Assembly (NCBI GenBank): GCA_916700875.1
Contig: CAKAKS010000013.1
Coordinates: 10,670,596-10,734,595 of the forward strand
DNA: 64,000 bases
Origin: Sebastes aleutianus
Lineage: Eukaryota > Chordata > Actinopteri > Perciformes > Sebastidae
Reading direction: 5' to 3'
Made by a program: the position numbers and the translations under genes. Positions 11,556 through 23,209 of the stretch are shown piece by piece. Position 1 is the stretch's first letter. Each line of letters opens with the position of its first letter. The notes beneath the pieces are model-generated. The model made no database searches and was not told where the DNA came from. It saw only the letters and a program-made list of their open reading frames with translations.

Positions 11556-11830
11556 TTGTTATGTTGTTACAGTTCTTACGCTATGTTGTTAGGCTTTGTT
11601 GTTAGGCTCTGTTGTTAGGCTACGTTGTTAGGCTACGTTGTTACGCTACGTTGTTACGCTACGTTGTTACGCTACGTTGTTACAGCTACGTTGTTACGCT
11701 ACGTTTTTACGGCTACGTTGTTACGGCTACGTTGTTACGCTACGTTGTTACGCTACGTTGTTACGCTACGTTGTTACGGCTACGCTGTTACGGCTACGTT
11801 GTTACAGCTACGTTGTTACGGCTAGGTTCC
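11556..11830 (+). repeat. 12-13-bp minisatellite (GCTACGTTGTTAC unit)
   Basis: About 20 copies of a GCTACGTTGTTAC-like unit alternating between 12 bp (ACGCTACGTTGTT) and 13 bp (ACGGCTACGTTGTT and AGGCTACGTTGTT variants). Because units are not all multiples of 3, all three forward frames stay open for a while and give Leu-Arg-Cys-Tyr-like peptides that are artefacts. It lies downstream of TATGTTGTTATGTTGTTAC-like precursor sequence at about 11546. Confidence 0.9.
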
Positions 11831-12529
11831 TAACAAAGTGCTGTTTCACCTGCATGAAGTACAGAAGAGGCATGTTTCTTAAAAAGAGCCAACACACAAG
11901 AATTTCAACTGAAACAGTTGAGTCACTGTTGTGGTAGAGCACAATACTGTAAAGGCACATCTTTTTCAGCCACACGGTTTAAAGCTAAGACAACAAAACT
12001 GTGAGAAATGTCACAAAAGGACTTAAAAGAAAGTGCTACGCTGCATTGCAAGTGCAACATTGAAGCTCCTTCAGTCAGAAATATTGAGCCCTTTGAGTGC
12101 TGTAGGTGTTACATACAAGATGTGAGTGTGTTACAAAGTGATGGAGGTGCAGAGAGAGAAAGAGAAAAGAAAAGAAAGCAACAGTGACGGAGTGTGAAGA
12201 CAGAGAGGAAGAGTGAGAAACACTGTCATCCCAGTATCAGTAAATCTGGTCACTTACTTCTTCTCGTCTCCCGATCGATGTGCCTGACCTTCGCAGCTTT
12301 TTTCCATCACCGGCGGCAGTGACCCATTCCGACGCTGCCTCTCTCTTTCTCTCTCTCTCCCGCCGTATCAATCCCTCTGTCATCTGTCATTCCACACCTC
12401 CAGAGTGAGGTATCAGCGTCATCCATCTGCCTACAGAGAAAGGGGGAGGGAGAGAGAAAAGAAAAGAGACTTTTGTGAAACATTTCAGATGAAAACTAAA
12501 GCCCCCCTGAAACCACAGTGGCTCCCACA

Positions 12530-12568
12530 CACACCCACACACAGGCACACACACGCACACACACGCAC

Positions 12569-12630
<62 letters not shown>
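12530..12630 (+). repeat. (CA)n microsatellite
   Basis: A compound run of CA units, first interrupted by single G or C bases then pure from about 12572 to 12620. Confidence 0.95.
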
Positions 12631-12635
12631 CGGGA

Positions 12636-12670
12636 ACAACAACAACAACACAACAACAACAACAACACAA
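12636..12670 (+). repeat. (AAC)n trinucleotide tract
   Basis: About 11 AAC/CAA units with one ACA slip, next to the CA array. Confidence 0.9.
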
Positions 12671-13123
12671 CTACCATTAATCCTCAGTTCTTTCATCCAA
12701 CACACGCACAGTGACACTGAATTAACACCCTCCACATATATGCTTAGATTAGATAAATCATCCCTATTCGTAGAAGCAGGAAACACCAGGACACAGCAGG
12801 AAACACAGAACCAATTAGCAAAGGATAAAGATGACAAATTGAGCTCATGTTATGCGGAATATAGAAATGACAAATGTGCTAAAGTATGAATTACAGCTCT
12901 GTGAATGAACAGAACTGAAACAAAGAATCAAAGAAAAGTGCTGAATGGTTATAGTATGAACATTGGGTAATGCTTCATTTTGCGGGACCATCATTTCCTG
13001 GAAATAATTTGGTATTAATTATAGGGAAATTAAGGATGTCTTTGATAGAAACGATCAATTTAAACCCGAGTAAATATTCATATATTGTTTCTGGAATATT
13101 GGAAATTCCTCATATAATTTATG

Positions 13124-13681
13124 TTAAAGGTACAGTGTGTAGAATTTCGAGGAAACCCCATTTGCAGCAAAGGAATATAATATTCATAACTATGTTTCAT
13201 TAGTGTATAATCACCTGAAACTAAGAATGGTTGTGTTTCCGTTAGCTTAGAATGAGTCCTTCGTATCTCCATAGGGAGCGGGTCCTCTTCATGTTGCTCC
13301 TCCATGTTGCTCCTCCATGTTTCTACAGTAGCCCAGAACAGACAAACCGAACTCTGGCTCTAGAGAGAGAATTTCATGTTTCTACGTTACCTGAAGGCCA
13401 CCGTAGTTCTCCGACACGCTTGTGAAACTACGGTAACGTGAGCCGCAGAGTGTTAACCGTGGTACTGCCAGCCGCCGTCTGACTTCAGTTGCTCCTAAAG
13501 TAGTGTTATTATGGTATGGATGGTCTCTGAGCGAGGTGAACGGCGTTACCACGGTTTTGAACTCGGCGGCTCACGTAACCTCAGTCTTGGAAAGGGAGGA
13601 GTGAGCAGGGGGTTACTCAGTTGGTTGCAATCTGCAACCACACCACTAGATGTAGACAAATCCTACACACTGTCCCTTTAA
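13124..13681 (+). mobile_element. TTAA-flanked MITE (piggyBac-like), family C
   Basis: Terminal inverted repeats: left TTAAAGGTACAGTGTGTAGA, right TCCTACACACTGTCCCTTTAA. TTAA sits at both outer ends (13124-13127 and 13678-13681), the target duplication typical of piggyBac-type transposons. The 558-bp interior has no transposase frame; it contains a near-palindromic pair (CACGTTACCGTAG-type words at about 13385-13440 and 13545-13580). Confidence 0.8.
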
Positions 13682-13689
13682 ATCGTATG

Positions 13690-14400
13690 TTAGACACATT
13701 TTATATTTCTCTGACTTAAAGTTATAAAGTCATGAAATGAAACCCCATTTATGACACTGTTGATGGTTGGTATTTTTAGTAACATTTTGTAATTACCTGT
13801 CTGTACAGTCGTTTTCACTGTTAGTGGGGGAGACCGCCATTACCGCCCGGGATTCAAATTGCCTACCTCCCCATACCTACACGAAAAATCTGTTTGTTTG
13901 CACTGAAAACACACACATCAGTTGCTCCTCTGTTGTATTTCTGACAGGAGTATTGGCTGTCGTATTAAATTGCACTCACTGCTCCATGGATGTCGTCAAA
14001 TGAACCAGGGCAGAAATCTTAAGGATTACATTACCAATCGATTGGGATTTATCAATTCTGAGCGTGCAGATTTGTATAATTGGCCTCATGCAGGAATCGA
14101 TATACAAACAAATGTCCTCTTATTTTTGTTCGTCTAGGGTTTGTAATTACCACCAGCCACCAGCCAAATGCTGGTCAAATATGCAAGTGGCTGCAAAATT
14201 TTCTTCACTCACCAGCCAAAAAAACAATGGTCATCTATTGAGTGGCTGGTAGATTTGGAGTCCACCAGCTACAGTGGCAGCTGGACAGAAAGGAGTTCAT
14301 TTCCAAACCGGATTCACCAATGTTTTATTATTTTTGCTCTTCTCTTACGTAAGTGAACATTTTACGAAGTTCTTCTTCTTACAATTTTGTGCCAGAGTAA
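13690..14400. other. Non-coding; part of an unresolved dispersed repeat near 14140-14300
   Basis: Around 14150-14295 the words CACCAGCCACCAGCC, GAGTGGCTGGTAGATTTGG and AGTCCACCAGCTAC recur in both orientations and resemble a fish dispersed repeat. Ends could not be placed. No exon was recognised. Confidence 0.35.
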
Positions 14401-14403
14401 CAC

Positions 14404-14800
14404 CTACCCTTATATAGTGTTTAAAGGGTGTTACCTATGCTAATACCTTCCCTTATATAGTGTTTAAGGGGTGTTACCTATATCTAATACCTGCCCTTAT
14501 ATAGTGTTTAAAGGGCGTTACCTATGCTAATACCTGCCCTTATATAGTGTTTAAAGGGTGTTACCTATGCTAATACCTTCCCTTATATAGTGTTTAAGGG
14601 GTGTTACCTATATCTAATACCTGCCCTTATATAGTGTTTAAAGGGCGTTACCTATGCTAATACCTGCCCTTATATAGTGTTTAAAGGGTGTTACCTATGC
14701 TAATACCTGCCCTTATATAGTGTTTAAAGGGTGTTACCTATATCTAATACCTGCCCTTATATAGTGTTTAAGGGGTGTTACCTATGCTAATACCTGCTAA
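14404..14800 (+). repeat. 43-44-bp minisatellite with three-unit higher-order period, 9 copies
   Basis: Nine copies of a unit starting CCCTTATATAGTGTTTAA and ending TAATACCTG or TAATACCTT. Variants (AAGGGTG, GGGGTG, AAGGGCG; GCTAATACC or TATCTAATACC; final T or G) follow an A-B-C order twice, then a decayed third set, so the real period is about 131 bp. Confidence 0.9.
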
Positions 14801-14819
14801 TATCTATGCTAATAATAAA

Positions 14820-16260
14820 TTCAATCCTCTAATTTATGATCAAGTGGGATTCATCATCCAGCACATCTGGGTAAGAGCAGATGTGGATGGTTAAAAACGT
14901 TTGCTGCATCTGGAGTTGACTTATCTTATTTTTTCTCTTAACAGAAAATTAAGAGAAAATATAAGATGAATTTCAGAGATGTTACTGCATGAGGCCCATT
15001 GTCACGTTTTCCCCTTTAATCATTACCAAATTACTTAGTGAGAAAATGATTAGGAAATGACGGACCCGCAAATTAAGAATGTACAAAACTAGGAATATAT
15101 AAACAATAATCAAATACAATCACACCTCAATCTGAGGAAACCTGATATTGACTGTGTTCTTTGATCAAATTAGTTTCTAACCTTACAGAAGATACCAGAA
15201 TTTCGATTGTTATACTTTAAATCAAATGAAAAAGCAACTACAGGTAAGATCACTGACAGAAGAAGTATAGTAATGTGACATAGAAGTGGCACTGTGGTTG
15301 GATTTATACATTCACCTGTAGCGGTTCCATCTCAGGCATCTACTGTATGCTTTTCTTTCATAAAATACACATTGACACGAGGGATTCAGAGCAATATTGT
15401 TTAACAAGCCACCAGGAGGTGATACTTGTGTACAAAAAGTGCCCCGGGGAGTCACTGGGACACTATGTGATAGTTGTCTAGCATTTACACTAACACACTT
15501 TGTGCCCCTGTTGGCAAGCGATACCCACAGGAGCAGGTTCAGAGTATGGATTGTGTTGTACTGTCACAGGGGTCATTTTCATGAGCAAAGGCACTAAGCC
15601 ATGAGGCCACCTAATGGACTGCACAGATGGAGCGCCATTATAGGAACCAGAAGGATGGACTGGGTGGGGTCTGTGGGGGAGGTGATGGAGGAGGTTTAAT
15701 GGAAAAAGGCAGAATAAGTACAGGAGAAGTGAAAGCATATAAGAAATAATAATCCATTACATCTAGTTTTATAACTGTTTATTCAATGTAGGATCAGGCA
15801 CACTATATAAAACTATATCTATACAGCATTTTACCCTTCTTAGCTCCAAGACTTACAGTAGAGAGAAATAAGAAATCATACACTACTATTATTTTATTAT
15901 TATATAATGTATTCATATATACTGTATAGGTATTCAGAGGCTTGTAAAACTTACATTAGTGCAAATAAAGTTGATTACATGCAGTTTAATTGGGCAATTT
16001 GTGTATTTACAATAGCCTCTAAAGACTGATGGTTGTTGCAAGATTATTTATAAGCTCAGACAGCAAAGAGCATCTTAAAGCAGCCATCTCTTCTTTTTAT
16101 CTTCAACTCAGATATCCTTCAGGTAAATTAGTCTCTGTGTACCTCACCTATTAATCACAAATGTGAAAAATTGACAACAGAAATGAGAGTAAGTGAGTAG
16201 CGGGAAGGGGGGAGAACCAAACACAGTTAGGTTAATGAGTTAATGAGAGGAGGGATTGTG
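14820..16260. other. No recognisable feature
   Basis: AT-rich non-coding DNA. Nothing with clear ends or coding character was seen. Confidence 0.45.
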
Positions 16261-16264
16261 AGTT

Positions 16265-16332
16265 GAGGAACTTCTGTTGTGATTTGACGCTATATAAAAA
16301 ATAAATTGAATTGAATTGAATTGATTTGAACA
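16265..16332 (+). mobile_element. LINE 3'-end fragment with (TTGAA)n tail
   Basis: CTTCTGTTGTGATTTGACGC followed by TATATAAAAAATAAA and a TTGAA pentamer tail. The same 3' end occurs at 29277-29346 and, inverted, at 43069-43310, so this is a very short 5'-truncated copy of that non-LTR family. Confidence 0.65.
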
Positions 16333-16584
16333 ATGCAAGTAAATGTTGGAGCTGTAGAGTCATAACTTTTTTATCAGAGCAGGGACGGAAAGTCAGATTT
16401 ATTGTGCTCATTGTATGAGAAAAGGAAACAAAGGGTAGATTTCTTTTATTTGTGCAGCTACATATTCAATGAATAGGTAAACCGATATGTCTACTGAATC
16501 AAGAAGGAGAAAGGTATAAAGAGAGAGAGGGTAAGAGAGGGTTTCCATCATCTTTTTTTATGCACATTTTCAGTTTTCGCATTT

Positions 16585-16690
16585 GCGCAAAATGTCGCAT
16601 TCACCAGAATGGGACGGACGTACAGACGGACCACCAGAAACATGATGCCTCTGAGGGCCACGGCTCGCACCGGCATGAAGGAATAACAAT
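16585..16690 (+). repeat. Dispersed repeat end (CACCAGAATGGGACGGACG type)
   Basis: CATTCACCAGAATGGGACGG followed by ACAGACGGACC and a GCCACGGC.CGCACCGGC stretch. The same word appears at 56265-56290 (TTCACTAGAATGGGACGG), so two members of one family are in the window. Confidence 0.55.
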
Positions 16691-17051
16691 GTCGTTCACA
16701 CATGCACTGTTTAAAAAAAATCTCTGCCAAGAAAATAAAGCAAAAACTCAACTAAAGCGGTGTCAAGGCCAGTTGGCAGGTTGGGCCACACGGCGGCGAC
16801 GTTGGCGGCGGGGTGTGTCGTGGGAGTGTTACATGTAGCAGTGATCTCTGTAGCACATTCTGGCGCCTCTGCTCCTCAATATAGTGGAAGAGTAACTACA
16901 CATTTATGGGTCACCATGTCACAAAGTCCTGTTAGCTGATTATTTAGCCACCTCTGCTGTTCATGGATGTATTTATGCCACTGTTGCATGACATGTCACC
17001 TCATTGGGTGAGGTTGGGGGCTCACCTCACAAAGGACATAATGATGCACAC

Positions 17052-17928
17052 CAGGGCTGTGGTGGCAAGAATCTGGCAATATGATACGCATCACGATACG
17101 TGGGTTACCATTCAATATATCACAATACTGTAAGCAAGGAGATATGTTGTGATTTTTATTAAATCTAATTTTAGGAAAACTATCATAATATAAAGAAGAC
17201 ATTGCCATATGCATAAAATTTGAATTAAAAAGTTTACCTTTTTATACAGTCAGAACAGTGGGATCTGCATCTGCATTAATCATAGTCCCTGTAACATCCA
17301 GCATCACAGCACTACTCTGAGAGGACACATACTCTGAGAGGACACATACTCTGAGAGGACACACACTCTGAGAGGACACACACTCTGAGAGGGCTCATAC
17401 TCTGAGAGGGCTCATACTCTGAGAGGACTCATACTCTGAGAGGACACAAACTCTGAGAGGACACATACTCTGAGAGGACACAAACTCTGAGAGGACACAT
17501 ACTCTGAGAGGACACATACTCTGAGAGGGCTCATACTCTGAGAGGACACAAACTCTGAGAGGACACATACTCTGAGAGGACACATACTCTGAGAGGGCTC
17601 ATACTCTGAGAGGACACATACTCTGAGAAGGCTCATACTCTGAGAGGGCTCATACTCTGAGAGGGCTCATACTCTGAGAGGACACATACTCTGAGAAGGC
17701 TCATACTCTGAGAGGGCTCATACTCTGAGAGGGCTCATACTCTGAGAGGACACAAACTCTAAGAGGACACATACTCTGAGAAGACACATACTCGGAGAGT
17801 ACACATACTTTAATCTTTGCATGTAAACTATTAATTAAAAATCAATGCTGTGGTTTTAAGAATCGAGAAAGTATCACCAAACATAATATTGCGATACTCA
17901 ATATTTTTGACATTTCTTTACACCCGTA
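17052..17928. mobile_element. hAT-like non-autonomous element carrying a 17-bp array
   Basis: Left part CAGGGCTGTGGTGGCAAGAA then CAATATGATACGCATCACG; right part ATATTGCGATACTCAATATT then TTTACACCCGTA. The flanks ATGCACAC (17044-17051) and GTGCACAG (17929-17936) agree at 6 of 8 positions, consistent with a decayed 8-bp duplication. No transposase. About 57% of the element is the internal tandem array. Confidence 0.6.
17312..17810 (+). repeat. 17-bp minisatellite (ACTCTGAGAGGACACAT unit), about 29 copies
   Basis: Units ACTCTGAGAGGACACAT, ...GACACAA and ...GGCTCAT alternate in repeating blocks, indicating higher-order duplication. The minus-strand open frames (SQSMCPLRVCVLSE repeats) are a by-product of 51-nt (3 x 17) periodicity. 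Confidence 0.95.
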
Positions 17929-17939
17929 GTGCACAGTCT

Positions 17940-18590
17940 GACGTTACAAGCCTGAATACACTCCTGTAAACATAAAAAAACAAAGTTTCTGAAAATCTTC
18001 ACCCTGGCCGGAGATTTGCCAAAGCTTCGTTTTCAGTGACCTAAGTTGTGTTTTGGGTGACTGAAAGGCCAAAAGCTTAAAGGAAGAGTTTGTCATCATT
18101 CAAAATATGCTCATTCACGTTGTGATGGTGTGAAAAGAAAAGATCATCTAATGTCTTCGAGCAAACTCTAGAAAGTGAAGTGAAACTCTCAAGAAAGGGA
18201 ATAAGCATGTTTCCCAAAACTATTCTTTTAACAGTAAATGTTCCTTGATGTTAAATATATTGTATCAATGCATTAAGCTACTTTGTCCAGCGTGTAGTGG
18301 AGTGTTCAATAAAAGTGAAGTGTTGCTGAATCTTCATTAGTAGCCAAGAAAAGCCTGAAGCTTTACCTGCTACTGATTCAAATGAGCTTCCGTCACAGAG
18401 ACAAATGACATCATTAAAAAGCAAGAAAACACGAAGGGTGGCAGGTAGCAGGGAGTTATTAATCCTGGCACGTCCGCTTGAATATATTCTCATTAAGGAA
18501 GTTGATGGAAAACGTACTGATTCACATTCCACTTAGCTGAGATGTCAGAAAGCAACTTGTGCAATAGTTTAATGGAAGACTGAGTCAGAA
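17940..18590. other. No recognisable feature
   Basis: Non-coding sequence between the array element and a GA-rich tract; no exon seen. Confidence 0.4.
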
Positions 18591-18645
18591 AGAGAGATGA
18601 GAGATGAACAGAGAGAGAGAGAGGGAGAGAGAAAAGAGATACAGA
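18583..18645 (+). repeat. GA-rich microsatellite-like tract
   Basis: GAGAGA runs interrupted by T, G and AAA. Confidence 0.8.
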
Positions 18646-18876
18646 AGGTTTAAAGAGTGTTTAAGGAGTTGATTCTCTGCTGGATGATGTAAAGGCCAAT
18701 AACAAAGAGCTGCTCTGCTAATGTGATACCACATAATCCCTCCATCTGTGTTTGTGTCGGAGACAGAGAGGGGGATGGCTGACTCAAAGATGTTGTGTCT
18801 GTGAAGGGGCCGTAAGGAAGAAGGAAGATGATGTGCAGCACAGTGAGAAAGAGACAGCGCTGGATGTCTGTGTTTG

Positions 18877-18879
<3 letters not shown>

Positions 18880-18921
<42 letters not shown>
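18880..18921 (+). repeat. (GT)n microsatellite
   Basis: About 20 uninterrupted GT units followed by a run of nine G residues. Confidence 0.95.
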
Positions 18922-18924
<3 letters not shown>

Positions 18925-19130
18925 GGGGGGGGATGTCGATGTGTCGACGGTATTACGATGCAGCGTGTAAAAATCGGGCAGTCAGATAACGCTCTGAGAC
19001 ACGACGGAGAACAGAACAGAGCGTTCCTTAAATCAGTCAAGAGACTCAAGATTATAGGAAGTACTCAGACGCATACAAAGAGCCAGAGAGGAGGAGAAAG
19101 ACGAGCCTCCGGGCGCCGCAGAGAGAGACA

Positions 19131-19133
19131 GAG

Positions 19134-19204
<71 letters not shown>
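19131..19204 (+). repeat. (GA)n microsatellite
   Basis: About 35 GA units with one GG interruption. Confidence 0.95.
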
Positions 19205-19209
<5 letters not shown>

Positions 19210-19385
19210 GAAGGCAAAGATTCAAAGGATACTAATGATAGATGAAAACAAAGCCAGAGAGAGAGAGATGGATCGCTATAACAGGGTTTTACTACTATTG
19301 CATTTTTTTAAAGAGGGAAATAATAACAATTGAGGAAGGAAGCAGAGAAGAAGAAAGTTAGGACACAGAAGAGAGAGAGAAGTGT

Positions 19386-19667
19386 TAACCCTCTGAGACC
19401 CATAATAGACCTGTTCTAGTCTTTTTTAGGGGGTAGAGGGGTTTTTTAAGGGGGAGATAGCAGGTCAACAGTAGATGTCACATAGAAGTGGTGTACATCA
19501 TCTGAAAGCTGGAACCTGAAGATTAATCTGAGACGCTGCTCAGCACTGTGTGACAAGTTGTTGTAGTCATAAATAAATTATGAAAGTGTATATGGGTTTA
19601 GAACATTATAATACATTTTATTTAGTGGCGCCTTTCTGGACACCCAAGCACACATTATGATAGAAGT
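19386..19667 (+). repeat. Dispersed repeat sequence on the left side of the satellite
   Basis: Begins TTAACCCTCTGAGACCCATA and contains CATAGAAGTGGTGTACATCA and CTGAAAGCTGGAACCTGAAG, words I recall from a fish dispersed element. The sequence beyond the satellite (from 21618) appears to be its continuation, so the satellite may have grown inside it. Confidence 0.45.
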
Positions 19668-21617
19668 AGTCTCTAGTTTGATCCATCCATCCTCTGAATG
19701 CTCTAGGTCTCTAGTTTTATCCATCCATCCTCTGAATGCTCTAGGTCTCTAGTTTGATCCATCCATCCATTGAATGCTCTAGGTCTCTATTTTGATCCAT
19801 CCATCCTCTGAATGCTCTAGTTCTCTAGTCTGATTCATCCATCCTCTGAATGCTCTAGTTCTCTAGTTTGATCCATCCATCCTCTGATTGCTCTAGGTCT
19901 CTAGTTTGATTCATCCATCCTCTGAATGCTCTAGGTCTCTAGTCTGATCCATCCATCCTCTGAATGCTCTAGGTCTCTAGTTTGAACCATCCATCCTCTG
20001 ATTGCTCTAGGTCTCTAGTTTTATTCATCCATCCTCTGAATGCTCTAGGTCTCTAGTCTGATCCATCCATCCTCTGAATGCTCTAGGTCTCTAGTTTGAT
20101 CCATCCATCCTCTGAATGCTCTAGGTCTCTAGTTTGATCCATCCATCCTCTGAATGCTCTAGGTCTCTAGTTTGATCCATCCATTCTCTGAATGCTCTAG
20201 TTCTCTAGTCTGATTCATCCATCCTCTGAATGCTCTAGGTCTCTAGTCTGATCCATCCATCCTCTGAATGCTCTAGGTCTCTAGTTTGATCCATCCATCC
20301 TCTTAATGCTCTAGGTCTCTAGTTTGATCCATCCATCCTCTTAATGCTCTAGGTCTCTAGTCTGATCCATCCATCCTCTGAATGCTCTAGGTCTCTAGTC
20401 TGATCCATCCATCCTCTGAATGCTCTAGGTCTCTAGTTTGATTCATCCATCCTCTGAATGCTCTAGGTCTCTAGTCTGATCCATCCATCCTCTGAATGCT
20501 CTAGGTCTCTAGTTTGATCCATCCATCCTCTTAATGCTCTAGGTCTATAGTTTGATCCATCCATCCTCTTAATGCTCTAGGTCTCTAGTTTGATCCATCC
20601 ATCCTCTGAATGCTCTAGTTCTCTAGTCTGATTCATCCATCCTCTGAATGCTCTAGTTCTCTAGTTTGATCCATCCATCCTCTGATTGCGCTAGGTCTCT
20701 AGTTTGAACCATCCATCCTCTGATTGCTCTAGGTCTCTAGTTTTATTCATCCATCCTCTGAATGCTCTAGGTCTCTAGTCTGATCCATCCATCCTCTGAA
20801 TGCTCTAGGTCTCTAGTTTGATCCATCCATCCTCTGAATGCTCTAGGTCTCTAGTTTGATCCATCCATCCTCTGAATGCTCTAGGTCTCTAGTTTGATCC
20901 ATCCATCCTCTGAATGCTCTAGTTCTCTAGTCTGATTCATCCATCCTCTGAATGCTCTAGGTCTCTAGTTTGATCCATCCATCCTCTGAATGCTCTAGTT
21001 CTCTAGTCTGATTCATCCATCCTCTGAATGCTCTAGTTCTCTAGTTTGATCCATCCATCCTCTGATTGCTCTAGGTCTCTAGTTTGATCCATCCATCCTC
21101 TGAATGCTCTAGGTCTCTAGTCTGATCCATCCATCCTCTGAATGCTCTAGGTCTCTAGTTTGATCCATCCATCCTCTTAATGCTCTAGGTCTATAGTTTG
21201 ATCCATCCATCCTCTTAATGCTCTAGGTCTCTAGTCTGATCCATCCATCCTCTGAATGCTCTAGGTCTCTAGTCTGATCCATCCATCCTCTGAATGCTCT
21301 AGGTCTCTAGTCTGATCCATCCATCCTCTGAATGCTCTAGGTCTCTAGTTTGATTCATCCATCCTCTGAATGCTCTAGGTCTCTAGTCTGATCCATCCAT
21401 CCTCTGAATGCTCTAGGTCTCTAGTCTGATCCATCCATCCTCTGAATGCTCTAGGTCTCTAGTTTGATTCATCCATCCTCTGAATGTTCTAGGTCTCTAG
21501 TCTGATCCATCCATCCTCTGAATGCTCTAGGTCTCTAGTTTGATCCACCCATCCTCTGAATGCTCTAGGTCTCTAGTTTGATTCATCCATCCTCTGAATG
21601 CTCTAGGTCTCTAGTTT
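19668..21617 (+). repeat. 38-bp satellite array, about 51 copies
   Basis: A 38-bp unit reading GATCCATCCATCCTCTGAATG plus CTCTAGGTCTCTAGTTT runs almost unbroken for 1.95 kb. Copies differ at a few fixed positions: TTTGATCC, TCTGATCC or TCTGATTC; GAATG, TTAATG or GATTG; AGGTCTC or AGTTCTC. Combinations recur in blocks (for example about 19835-20060 and about 20620-20780), so higher-order duplication has occurred. No long ORF crosses it. It is not CRISPR-like: there are no unique spacers. Confidence 0.97.
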
Positions 21618-22175
21618 GTGGCTGTAAAGTTTCATGAGGCTGTGATTATCCTAGAGGTCACCCCAGGTCATTTTATACAGTGAGTCAATGAAATGTCTCC
21701 TATGGGGACTAACATCATCACACATGAATACAGTTGGGCTCATTGGATCTACAAGAGTCGCAGCTTTACAGTGAGGCCCAATGTATGGAGTTCAACACTG
21801 TTTATGGACCCCAGTGTGCAGAAATATTCAAACACACCATTTTAGAATGGGCCAAAATAACTAATTTATCCTGCATAAAAAAACTGCATGTGATTATCAT
21901 AAAGTGGGCATTTCTGTAAAGGGGAGACTTGTGGGTACCCATAGAACCCATTTACATTCACATATCTGGAGGTCAGAGGTCAAAGGACCCCTTTGAATAT
22001 GGCCATGACAGTTTTTCTACAACCAATTTTAGCCCAACTTTGGAGCGTAATTTAGCCTCGTTCCCGACAAGCTATTGGTTGTTAGTAATGGATTCCTCAG
22101 GTCTTCTAGTTTCAGTTTCATATGATATCTGTAGCTTCACTCTATCTCTAAAACTGAACCTGCTACAGTCTCTGA
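21618..22175 (+). repeat. Dispersed repeat right of the satellite, ending in a hAT-like family A fragment
   Basis: From about 21880 the sequence AACTGCATGTGATTATCATA, GTGGGTACCCATAGAACCC and CAACTTTGGAGCG matches the 5761-6470 family A element in the same orientation. The part before it probably belongs to the repeat that begins at 19386. Confidence 0.6.
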
Positions 22176-22234
22176 AAGACAGTAAACTTGGTCGGGATTG
22201 CCCACGATCACAGAAGAGAACAAACTGTGTGAAT

Positions 22235-22560
22235 AAAGGCGGGAGGAAGGTGGAGGAGTTAAAAGGGAAGAAGGGAGGACAGAAGCATGGAGGAAAGGAG
22301 CAAGAAAATAAAGGGAAAGAAGGAAGGGAATATAGGGAGAAAAAGCAGGTAAGACAAAACAAAAGATGGAAGCAGTAAAGGAGCAAGAAAAGAAGAATGG
22401 GTTGAATAAAAAAACATGAAAGAACAAAATAAGTAAAATGAACAGGAAAGAGATAAAGCAGGGATGAAAACATAGAGTAATGGAGAAGAAGGGGGCTTAG
22501 AAACGTTACAGGGAGAGAAAGGAGGAAACAGTGAAGCATTCAAGGAGGGAAGGAAGGGAT
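22235..22560 (+). repeat. Purine-rich low-complexity region
   Basis: Long A/G-rich stretch. Minus-strand open frames here encode Phe/Leu/Ser-rich peptides that merely reflect the pyrimidine complement, so no gene is called. Confidence 0.75.
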
Positions 22561-23209
22561 ACAAATGGAAGATAACAATGAATGAGACCTTTTTAGAAAG
22601 GTGCATGCTAAAAACAGCTCCTCACAACATGCTCCTCTATTATAAACTTTGTGTGACAAACAGTTACCACAAATCAACCAAAACTGTTTGTTCTTGATCC
22701 AGGAAACAGTTGATGAAACAATCTCACCACAAGGTCCATTTAGTAGCTCTTCTGTTTATTCTCTGAGCACTTTAAGTACCTGTTGTCTATCTTTTTACTC
22801 CTAAAGCAAAGTTGTGGTGAGATGTCTTTTCTCTACTGTTTCCAGGGTCAAGAATAAACAGCTTTTAAGTCAGCATTGACAAGAAGTCCATAAAGTGCTC
22901 TACGACTCAATGACAACCGGGCAAATTCCATCTGCTTTTGAAGATCATGTAATATGACAACACGTTCTCACTCCCAACTCGTCAAATACCAGCGCTTGGT
23001 CAGTGGCCCCAAGGTTCAAACTATGAAGTCTAGGTACCCCTCTGGCATCAGTTTTGGACGTGTCAGAGACCGTTTATTTAGAAAATCCGCCTTCACAGGA
23101 AACGCTCATTACATGCATAGAGTCTCTTTTTAAAATAAACTTCCCATGTAGATTTACTTAGTTTTAAATTGTACTTGGTTAGGATGAGGCAACACAACTA
23201 CTTGATTAG

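Noticed and set aside
12387..12889. Cys/Val-rich and Thr/His-rich frames around 12.5 kb
   Set aside because: Translations of the CA and AAC microsatellites.
17395..17636. Minus-strand repeat protein (SQSMCPLRVCVLSE)
   Set aside because: Artefact of a 17-bp minisatellite read in a 51-nt period.
19668..21617. Possible CRISPR-like array
   Set aside because: The 38-bp units are contiguous with no unique spacers, there are no cas-like genes, and the setting is a vertebrate genome.
22072..22606. Minus-strand hydrophobic proteins that could be membrane proteins
   Set aside because: They come from the complement of a purine-rich low-complexity tract in several overlapping frames.
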